The notes below the pieces were generated by a model, which worked only from the letters and a program-made list of their open reading frames with translations, was not told the origin of the DNA and searched no databases. A program made the position numbers and the translations under genes. Shown one piece after another: positions 54,013-64,000 of a DNA stretch of 64,000 nt; positions within the stretch are counted from its first letter, which is position 1; each line of letters opens with the position of its first letter. The stretch is from Tenebrio molitor (lineage: Eukaryota; Arthropoda; Insecta; Coleoptera; Tenebrionidae): the NCBI RefSeq assembly GCF_963966145.1, contig NC_091055.1:7626001-7690000 (forward strand), in the 5' to 3' direction.

Positions 54013-57000
54013 TTAAACAGTTTAAACATTTGATTTGTGTTAACATCATTTGGAAATACAAACAATACAATACAAAATTTTCATTATTTAGTTTAATAAA
54101 TAAAAAATAACTTCAGAAATAAACGTGTAAAATATTTTATATTTTATGGATTTTTTTTTACTTTATGTAATGTTTTTTAATACATTTTTCATTTCTTAAG
54201 AATGGAAATTCGAGTATAATTTATCTGTTTTGAAATTTACTAAAGAAAAGATATTCTTGCATTTCTAATAAAACAAGAACGACAAAAATTTCTATAAGGT
54301 TTAATACAAAGTTTTGTCAGTTTGGACTTCCAAAATGTGTAAATATTTTAGTTTCTATTTTATTCTATAGGTATAATTGTACTCGTAGGAGAACCATCAC
54401 ATTATCATTTAAGAATATTTAATAAACATTTTAAACTGAAATCAAGAATCGAAATAAATGAAAATAGAAATATAAGTAGATATACATAATTAAATAATGT
54501 TAAAAATGTATGATGAAGTTTTTTATTTAAACCAGTGTTTCCCAAAATGGAGGTTCAAATCTTTGGAGGTGGCAGATATACCACAGAGTGGCGAGAAATA
54601 AAAAACGTGAAAAGGACTAGTCACAATGAAAGGAAAATTCACTTAAAATTGACTAAAAAATGGGATATTGTGAATTTAAAAAGAAAATATGAAACGAAAT
54701 CGTTTCCGTCAGTGCGATCCAATTTGCTGTAACAAAAATTCAACATTCAATAGACATTTCGATTATTTTTTCCATGTCCATGTTTATAGCAATTGTGATC
54801 AATTCAACAGATCTCTCAAATAAAAAATACAATATCCATTTCTGATGGTCAGGTCAGGTCACAAAATGAATGAGAAAAATAAAATGAAATAACATTTCTG
54901 AATGCGTTGAAACGAATTAAATGTCTCTTCTCTGGTTGTTACTATATTAATATCAGGACCTTGAAAAGATTTATTCAATGTATCTTATTGTTTAAAAACA
55001 TCAGCAATTAAAAATAGATTGCAGAGAAATTCTGCATATTTAGATTTCTGGCGTTGCAGCTACATCAGGGGTTTTGCTAGGATCTGAAAAACTCTTGTCA
55101 ACACCATTCATCCCGATAAGCATTTTACTTCCGTATAATAAAGAACATTTTCATGTAACGTTCCGATAACTGGGATTTTAGTTTTATAAAATTAGTCAGG
55201 CTATTAACAGTTTTCAAAATATAATCCTGATCAAAAGGTAAAGATTTATTTGAAAGATATTCGTCAGGTAGAAAACTGTAGGCATGTTACATTTGGAATT
55301 ATCACTTCTCTCAACCTCCCGCAATACAAATTACACGTTTTTTATCACCAACTGCTGGACATTTGTTTATGAAAGGAGTTGCGTAGAAAGTCTAATTCAA
55401 AATGGGGTTGCGACATCAAAAATTCTGCTTGTTATACATTTTTATCTGAAATGCAAAAATTACGTTTAAGTAATTTCAAGGATGATCTCCAGTACCTACT
55501 CTTTGACGTTTACTGTTGTTAATTAGGAAATTTAAGCATCTCTAAATTGACATGCATTGCCAACATGTACAAAATACAAACCGTTTCAATAAAATATGTC
55601 GCGAAATTAAAATTGAAGACCATTTGTGACAATGCTGCTTCAATAAAAAATTTATTTTTGACTTTGAGAATAGAAAATGATTGTTGCATCCAGTAATCGA
55701 ACCATTTGTTCTCGATTAAAATGTGACAGGTGGCAGGTCGCGAGTAGTTAACATTCGTTACTCCAGCCACCTTCATAAAAATGACATTTCAACAAAAATG
55801 GAAATTTCTTTTGTCAGGTGTCATCTTTGTGCATACAGTTGTAACGTTGTGTAGAAAAACGGAGGTGCGAGGTCTTTTAAATTGCCCGATACAGTTTTTC
55901 TTCGATGGAAAGCATCCAAGCTAGTTTGTTGGAACTCGAAAAGGTGGAGAGCGGTGTAGGCGGAGGGATGAGCGTAATAATATCTCGGACGCTGTAACCG
56001 CATTTCAACATGGTCCAAGCTACATCCACCCGCACTAGACGAAACCTGTTATTACAACGCTTGGTCATTGTCCGCGGACTTTACTTGCTCTGTGCGACCT
56101 AAATGGAGCACACCCAAACTAGAGACCACAAAGGCTTTTCACTTTTAGCTCATGCTTTTTATTCGGTCTGATCAGATGTTTATCTGTCTGAGGTCCATAA
56201 GATAAAACCGGTCATTATTATTTTATGGATTTTTTCTATCAATTTATTTCGACACTGAAATTTTGACAAGTGTCATTTAGAACTAATCACGCTCATGATG
56301 GCCGTTTAACGCCGCAGAGTATAATTAATGCTGGTGATGAGTCACCTGGACATGTCATTTTTTCGATCAGCTCCATAAAACAAGCGACCGCCGCCAGCTA
56401 GGAGATGATAAGTAAGAAATGAAAACAGATATTGAAAATGCGAGCTGGAATTTTGACTCGAAATTTTGCAATTTTATTTTTAGAATTTTCGTAGCGCGAC
56501 GTGAGAAGTTAAAACAAAAATTCCTACGAGGTGGAATTGTCACCAAATAATAAAAACAACGCCTCGCAAATAACTAAAAAAAATAAAAAATAAAATGAAT
56601 CCTATACCCATATGACAGAATATTTTCTAATCTTTAAATTTCTTTAACATTGTGTCAAAATTTGAACCTAACCTAATTTAGAAAACTAATACTAAATTTA
56701 ATTGTTACATTTCTGTTTGACGATTTTTACTTGAAAATAATTTCAAAACAATACTTTAGTACATAGTTCATAAAGGACGTCATTTCATAAAATACAAAAA
56801 GATACCTTTAATTCTCCTTTTGTTTTTTCTTCTTTGAAACAGTTCACGTTTTATTGCATTTAATTTATTTAGGGGAAGTTCGCTTTGTTTAACTTTTAAG
56901 ATTACAGAAAATTTCTAAATTCCAGAAACTGGAATTAAATTAAAATACAAAAGAAATTTAAATTTAAATCCCATTTCAGTATCTGAGACTGTCTAAGAAA

Positions 57001-58237
57001 ATACTAATAAACTATTCTCCGAAGAGCTAGTTCGAGATGTTGACTTTCTATTCATTGATAGATTGAACTATACATCAGTAGAGACCTAGTGAAATTAGCG
57101 CAGACTAGTCGCCGGCGGTAGAAATAGCTTTCAGGACTGAAAATTCACCTGAAAATAGAAAGTTAATACATTGTTAATTAAATTTATTTTACAGCATAAT
57201 GACTTAAAAGTTTACTGCAAATGGTTGTCCATAAGATGCATGTTCTCTTAACTTCATTTACACCCAAAGTATTTTTTTTTTAATTAAATTCATTCTCCCT
57301 AGTCGCAATTAAATTATTTAATTTTTGCTTAAAATGCAAATATTTTAAAAGTATTAATTTAATTCAATTTCCATTTAGCTGTAAGTAAACGACCTAAATA
57401 GTTTAATTCTCGTCTATTAATCATTCTAAACGATTTGCTGTCATTTTCCAGAAGGTTAATTGTTTGAGTGTTAAATGTTAAATGAAAATGTATTGAGCTG
57501 AAAAATAAAAAAGATTGTAAAGCTTAACATTTGTTAAATTAACCTTAATCAAATATTTATAATCCTTTCTCAAAAAATCTACATTTTCAAGTAAAATTAC
57601 AAATACATTAATTTTTGACTAGTTCCATTATATGAGGTCCTGCTGCAATATATCAGACTGAGTTCATCTTCTGATTTTTAATTCTTTTACTATTTATTAG
57701 TGATAAATTACCACACATTTTCTTCAACTAAAATCAATCTTTTTATCGTAATAGGAATTATACTATTTATTAAAACCATTAAATACTTAAAAATTTAAAG
57801 TTAATAATATTGATTTGATAATGACATTCCGATTTATTTTAATTAAGCACTTACAACGAAAACATTATGCTGTAATTTGGATGTGATCCTTAAATTTTTT
57901 ATGTTTTTCTATTTAAAGAATTTCATCAACACTACATTCTTGTCTGCCAGTTTGAAGAACACAAACATTTAACAATAATTTGCAACAATGTAGTACAATT
58001 TAGATTTTTTTAAATATCTACACAATAAAAATTACTCTGTTATTTATACTTAAATCCTCCTTAAATTTTATTTGTATTATTTAATTACATTTTTTTTGGC
58101 AAAAAACACATATTGACAAAAAGTTTTTACATTCAATAAAAATTTAATTCAATTTGCAATATATTTTTTATTTTTATTGAGTAAATGTGTATATTACAGT
58201 TTCCTATTGGTGAAACAAAATTTAAAAAAAATATGTG
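54013..58237. other. AT-rich region without supported genes
   Basis: A CAGTGTTTCCCAAA at about 54532 resembles a hAT end, but no partner was found. Short GGTCAGGTCA runs lie near 54846. Open frames at 55519-56068 have no recognisable motifs. From about 58022 the sequence resembles 63913-63998. Confidence 0.35.
58022..58084 (+). repeat. Dispersed AT-rich repeat, copy 1
   Basis: AATAAAAATTACTCT, then ACTTAAATCCTCCTTAAATT and TTTATTTGTATT, match 63913-63998 closely, apart from a 25-bp length difference. Confidence 0.65.
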
Positions 58238-58460
58238 TATACAAGGTGATTCACGAATAGTGTCTGATTTAGCACCTTTATTCCTGCAATATAAATTACT
58301 CTCCATAGAATACATACTTCCCTGTTTTTCAATTTAAATACAATTTTGTGATCATAGTAATCCGATTTCAGAAAAATGAAACAATAGTGTCATTCAAATG
58401 TGTCAAAATAATTATATTTTTGTAAATAAATCAGACACTATGCGTGTATCACCCTGTATA
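58238..58460. mobile_element. MITE, 223 bp
   Basis: TATACAAGGTGATTCACGAA (58238) pairs with the reverse complement of the end at 58460 in about 30 of 34 positions. Its final TATA (58457-58460) is also the first TATA of the next MITE. Confidence 0.8.
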
Positions 58461-59072
58461 CAGGGTGTTATGGAGGTTCACGTATTAAATTTAATCACCA
58501 TCAGTAGAACTCTTTAAAATAAACATTTTTTACATTCAACGTGGAAACGCTGCAAGCATTCGGGGCACTTTTCCAGATTCCGCAATATTATCGGAAATTT
58601 TTGTATTATAAAACAAAAATGTTATGTAATTATGTTATTAATATAAAGTTCCCTTTTTTACATATTGATCTTTTTTTTAATGGATTTTTTACATTTTTCT
58701 AACCCCTAATTTGACATTTCGCTTATGGGATAATCATTGAAATGAAAGAGTGAGTGAAAATGTTTTTGTGCGGTAAAAACTTTACAGTTTTTTGAAGAAA
58801 GAACGATCGCTGTTCTAATACTAACAGATTTTACTGTTTGTCATTGGAGTATTTTAATCGGCTAATTTTTAATTTTTTTTTTTTTTTTCGTGTTTGGTTA
58901 TCAATGGATGTGTAAACACATGAGCGGGTATGCATTTTAGGGTTCAAATTAAATTAAATTTTCACTCTGTTTTGAAGAATTTGCGGAAAAAATGATTAAA
59001 AAAAAGTGTTTATTTTAACGAGTCCTATATGTGGTTAAATTTATTACGTGGACTTCCATAACACCCGGTATA
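58457..59072. mobile_element. 480-bp-family MITE with an internal retroelement insertion
   Basis: The end TATACAGGGTGTTATGGAGG (58457) pairs with the sequence ending TAACACCCGGTATA (59072). Interior blocks match 53533-54012 in reverse orientation. About 58536-58680 is extra and starts with the AACGTGGAAACGCTGCAAGC sequence also found at 31858. Confidence 0.8.
58536..58680 (+). mobile_element. Short 3'-end insertion of the RT-linked retroelement
   Basis: The first 90 bp match 31858-31945 almost base for base (AACGTGGAAACGCTGCAAGC, then CTTTTCCAGATTCCGCA). The remainder is AT-rich 3' UTR-like. The piece lies inside a MITE, so it inserted later; it is extremely 5'-truncated. Confidence 0.6.
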
Positions 59073-62000
59073 AATACAAAGGACACACTATGCTATAGAT
59101 TATTTAAAAAAAAATGAGGTCACCCTTTCAGTGTTCTATTTATTCTGGAGATTCTAGAGATCTTCATTTAAATGCGACTTTTTGTTTACACAAAACAATG
59201 GTCGGTTTCTTTAAAAATGTATTTTTTGACATTTACAAAGACCGCAAAAACTACCGTCTTGGAAATTTAAATAAGAATCTGTGTTACGAATATACAGAGA
59301 ATTTTATTTAAACGAAATAATTATAGATGTGTGGTTCTTTTCTCATTCAAATTAATCCTAAACTACTCTGTTCTAAGTTTCATGCTTGCTCCATAAAGAA
59401 GAAAATATTTTTGATAAAGAGAAATAGTAAGTATAAAATTGTTTCTGTTACGAAACTTTCTGGTTAAATATATTAAATGTAATATTATCCGTATTACTTC
59501 AGAGAGGTTGTATGACATACAGGACGTTCCGTACAAAGGCAATAAATAATGTCGTGCTACCGACAATAAATAGTTAATTTTTCAGTCGAATGGTGTTGAG
59601 AAATAGTTACAAATTTAAATATGTAAAGCTTTTAATTAAATAAATATAGAAAGGGAATAACAATACAATGTAATGAAACACACATATCAACCTTAACGCA
59701 AGAAATTCATTGCTTTATTTATGACTATATTATGTTTTGGTGCCACAATAACTAACTTGTCGTTACGACTTGGTGTGACATTAATTTAACACGTAGTACA
59801 AATTGAAATAACTCACATACAATAAAAAGGAAAGCTGTAAATCTTCTTAATTGAACTCCAACCTTTAAGTAATTCCTCAACTCCAACTTTTTATGGATAT
59901 TTATATTAAGTCCGGTGATAATTAGTGTACAACTAGTAAACCAAACTTTTAACATCAAGGTTTCATAATTAAGAAACATATTTCCGCGTTAAGCATACCC
60001 ATTTTGATTGATGTTACGAATACATTAAAAAATACGTGTTACGTCAGAAATTTTGTAAAAAAGATTGCTGTCTTACAATATGAAATGTACTTGTCATTTT
60101 ACACCTTCAAAACAAAATTTAAATCGTTAACTCTGTCGTCGAGATATAATCCGGCAAATTTATTAGGAACATCTTTTCTATAAATTAGAATGTGGCTAGT
60201 TTCGATTAATAATTTTGTCATAGCTGACAGAACCGGCGAAACGCAAACACAGCGTAACGTAAATATTAGTGATTAGACGTATGCGAGGCTCCGAATTAGA
60301 TTTAATTTGGTGTTTGATATTTGCGGTTTGTGGTCAGCTTATTTTCTCATTCTCAGTCTAGTTAAAAATTCGCCTTTTGGATCAAATTACATTTTACAAA
60401 CGTACATGTCGTTATCCAACTAATTACGGCCATAACAACAAAATTGAAAATTTAACAATTTATCACGATCGTAGTAGGTACGATCGTAAATTTTTAATTT
60501 TTTAAAAGACACGTTTGATTTTCATTTAATTTGATTTTTGTTCTGTTTGAGTGGTTAACAAATTGAAAATTGGAATTACATATTCTGATGGAAATAAAAA
60601 TGTTTAATAACATAAAATTTTCATCACCTACAAATTGTTATGCTATAAATAAAAAGAAATTGTTTTAGTGAATTTTCTTTCTTTATTACATTGGGAGACA
60701 TTTAATGATTGAGACAAATTTAATGGGTTGGCACTCCCGAATAATTGGTACGCTTAATTATTTGTCAAAGAGTTGTCTGTTGATTCTGTTTCTAGGTTAA
60801 GATTCTGGAAATACATAATGACGATTTAATTTATTTTGAACTGTCATATGTATTTGAATTTGACAGTCTAGAGTATCAACATAAAGTCGTTAATGTGCTG
60901 CCAGCCGAACAAAAATAATTTCAATCATTAAAAGTCACCCGGTAGTATATTTTTTACATATTAATATCCTAAATTAGTTATCTTAGTATTTTCGTTATAA
61001 CATAAAATAGCATTAGGTGTATAAATTGTGTTTAAATATTTATAACTTATCGTAAATATACTTTTTTATGAGAAGAATTCATTTTTAATTTTTTTAATTA
61101 TAAGTAATTTATTTTCATCACAACCATGAAAAATAAAAATAAAAAAGTAGATATGAAAAGTCATAAAACACAAAGTATGCTAAAGCTCAATACAGCCAAA
61201 GTACAAATATATAAATAAATAAATAAATAGCTTTATTTTAAAACAATCACACGAAGATTAATAAATTATGTCAATTTCAACACATGAAAAGGAAACAGAA
61301 AAACTGATTATTATGAAAATGTTCTTTTCGGTTGAAAAAATTACGATTACGTAAAATACTACCATTTAAAATTTGGAAAATTAACAACTTCGGCACTTAC
61401 TTTATATTTCCATCATTTACATTTTTGAAAATTAAAAATTAATTAACAGTTTTTCACAATTAGCAAAAATTTGATTTGTGTCTTTATGAACAGTTATAGT
61501 TATTATTCCCTTAAATATTTTAGAATTATTCAATTTATAAAATGTTTCATTAATTTAATGTTATTATTTTAACAAATACGTAAATCTTTTTCCGTTTGAA
61601 ATAATGGTGTAAATTATCATTTTCGCATTGTAAAAATAAAGATATTGTCAATGTATGAATAAATTTATATTATTCTGCATAAAACAGTGAAAAAGAACTT
61701 GCTGAATAGGACAAAAAGAATTAATTTAATTTATGATAGTTTTATTGCTGTATGCTCGTTTAATAGAAGTACATACCTAGTATGTACATATAATTTTTTA
61801 TTTTTAATATATTTTTTTGAAACAATTTTGAGTATTTTGTTTTTATTTATTTCTTGGTATGTAATAACTAAATAAAATTATTTCAGCATTAAGCAAACGT
61901 AAGGAAGAACAGTATCGTAAAACCGAATACGTCTTGAACATTGAAAGTTTACTACCATTAGCGTTAATTACTGAAATTAAATTTAAAAACAGTTTAATAA

Positions 62001-63912
62001 AAAAATTTAACCACTTCCGATTTCTAATTCTCTTTGAAACATGATCTTTTAGGAAAAGCAAAATAGGTCTGCAGTTTTTTAACGATCTAAGCACGAATAA
62101 TATTTATCCAAATAAGCTGCGTGTAATTTTAAAAAGTTTTAGCAATTTTTATTGACAATATTAATTGTTAAAATAAAATATATTTTTAATCCCACAAGGC
62201 AGCATTTAATATTTAATTTGAGAATGTTAGAATACTGCGAATTGATTTTATTGAGCGTGCTTTGAAATCTAAAACGTTTATGTTAGACGTCGATCTGTAA
62301 CATACATGTAACATGCCGAGAAACAAGTGACAACATGAGCGTAAAATTTCGTTGGAAAAAAATGACAGCGGTCGAGTGATGGTATGGCACATGGAAATCC
62401 AGTAACATTGTAGCATCATATCTATCTTGGATAGAAGGGGCCCGCGTTCTCGGCTTGGAAGGGCGCTGGAACGTTAGTTCTCGGGGTTCCACTGGTACCA
62501 CTCAAAGTCTCGGTGTAGGTACTTCAACTACGCGGTTTCTCAGTGCTGTACTCACGTGTTTTATTTATTCGCGCCGTTTTTCATATTACAATGTGTGTGT
62601 AAGTGTGTAACTCGTACGTTTTCATTAACTGATAATCATGTTTACAAGGTAAATCTGCTCCTGATTGCTTCTAGTTTTTATTTATTTGTCGCCGGATAAC
62701 GATGGATAAATTCGCAAATCCGTGACTATCGTCTCTTAATTTGCCGACAGGCTCATTTGTCAAACGGAACATTAACATCACTTTCTTGCACTGGTGATAT
62801 TTATTTAAATCCCTACGCCTACATCACACCAAATATCGGAACTCAATTCCTTACGTAAATCGCACAAACGCCTCCGTCTTTGGCGGCTTTAGTGTTGATA
62901 TGAGATAAATAAACATGGGAAAACTAACAAAACGATTACCGCCACTGGAAACATAACAAAGATGCTTCAAACTCGGAAATTTATCTCGTGATGAGGCGGA
63001 GAATTCAATGCGACGGTAAGTCACAAACCCTGCTTAGAAACGTTCGTGCTTTCATATTCTGAGTCAAAGTTTCAATTTCCAAAAATAAACATACTTACTT
63101 GAATCTGCCGAAAACGTTTCCATTAAAATTTTACTCGCGTTAACAGAAAATGTATTTCCCGATTCTTGCATTCACTTTGTACTAATTTAAAATTTATTTA
63201 TTAGGTACACTAACATCTTCACGTAAACAAAAAATATTAATATTTAGAAAGTATAAAAAACGTGACAATTACAGTATTGACAATAATTTGCAGGTTAAGT
63301 TGTTATAATTTAAAAATAAATTTTAAACTCACCATCTCAATTAAATAAAATACAAAAGACTGTAATGATTGATGGATTATTTGAATGTACGTATCGAAAT
63401 GTTTATTTTCTAGGTGCTAAAAATATTTGACTCATTAAAATGACTTCGCAAATTTTATACAATCACAATCGATTCAATAAATTTATTTCATTAACAACAA
63501 TATTCAACTTGCAAAAATTGCTGAAATATATTTTGTTTTTTATTATTTTTATCGACCCACAGCGAGATCGAAAAATACTGAAATACTGAAAAAAATAAAT
63601 ACGACTAATAAAACATATATCAATATAAAACACATACATATTTAGGTACATATCTTGATTATCCTTATACATACATATGTATAAAAATGTAGAAAATGTC
63701 TCATTTTATCTTTAAAATTAGTCCTTTTTGATGAAATCGCAATATAACAATTTAGATCTAAAGGAAACTTATTGTCCTTTGAGGAATTTGTAACCTTATT
63801 TCTGCGGTTAAGAAAGTCGATTTTTCAATTACTGCTAATTATTATTACATGCATTAAAGTTTAATACAAAAACAAAAACAATTTAAATTTTTCAAATAAC
63901 TACATGCATACC
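59073..63912. other. AT-rich region without supported genes
   Basis: A (TAAA)n run lies at 61211-61232. Open frames are short and carry no motifs. A slightly GC-richer patch at 62440-62520 also has no recognisable product. No inverted terminal repeats were found. Confidence 0.35.
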
Positions 63913-63998
63913 TAATAAAAATTACTCTTTATATTTTCTATACTTTATTATTTATTTATACATACTTAAATCCTCCTTAAATTTTATTTGTATTCTTT
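63913..63998 (+). repeat. Dispersed AT-rich repeat, copy 2, at window edge
   Basis: Matches 58022-58084 and probably continues beyond the window. Confidence 0.6.
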
Positions 63999-64000
63999 GA

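Noticed and set aside
54532..55450. A hAT element starting CAGTGTTTCCCAAA
   Set aside because: No partner terminal repeat, target duplication or convincing transposase frame was found.
61211..61232. CRISPR-like or satellite array
   Set aside because: Only a short TAAA microsatellite; no spaced repeat array exists in the window.

Overview
The window reads as insect nuclear DNA. It is AT-rich, host genes have short introns with GT-AG ends, and most of the rest is layered transposable elements of arthropod type (pogo/Tigger, Tc1/mariner, hAT, non-LTR, Ty3/gypsy, a Polinton-like virus remnant, many TA-flanked MITEs). The order cannot be fixed from the sequence; a beetle or similar holometabolous insect is only a guess. 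No bacterial features, CRISPR arrays, tRNA or rRNA genes were seen.

Three loci look like cellular genes. (1) A complete ten-exon peroxisomal acyl-CoA oxidase gene on the minus strand (37824-48861): all splice junctions can be read and the exons sum to 663 codons, the normal family length. Its second intron is 7.36 kb and stuffed with nested elements. (2) A complete three-exon GPI mannosyltransferase (PIGZ/SMP3 type, 641 aa) on the minus strand at 50172-52193, with introns of only 47 and 49 bp. (3) A small two-exon plus-strand gene (35658-36114) that would encode an 86-residue, extremely charged Arg/Glu/Lys helix; I do not recognise it.

Layout. 0-7 kb: MITEs, three decayed DNA-transposase fragments, a gypsy RT/gag remnant and two diverged copies of a GC-rich repeat. 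7.2-12.1 kb: a hAT remnant split by a dimeric tRNA-derived SINE, then a non-LTR ORF1 fragment that is itself split by a Tigger element with matching ends. 12.1-15.4 kb: a decayed Polinton-like unit (family-B DNA polymerase plus capsid-like protein). 15.8-18.3 kb: a gypsy gag/protease remnant with a 5' LTR and a tRNA-Arg-type primer binding site. 19.1-20.2 kb: an internally deleted Tigger and a YqaJ-type nuclease scrap. 20.4-21.3 kb: a GC-rich, LTR-like block. 22.76-25.15 kb: an apparently intact pogo/jerky-type transposon encoding a 594-aa transposase with a C-terminal PHD-like zinc finger. 26.4-28.0 kb: two abutting non-LTR fragments. 29.9-31.1 kb: a MITE and a mariner-like fragment. 31.35-35.17 kb: a Tc1-type element that carries a second Tc1-type element with IR/DR ends plus retroelement scraps. 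37.8-52.2 kb: the two conserved genes. 52.2-64 kb: AT-rich sequence in which only MITEs and a dispersed repeat could be supported.

The genes do not form one pathway: acyl-CoA oxidase serves peroxisomal beta-oxidation, PIGZ serves GPI-anchor assembly in the ER. The most distinctive material is the transposon architecture: nested insertions with readable TA duplications, internally deleted elements that keep both transposase ends, and one probably young autonomous pogo copy.
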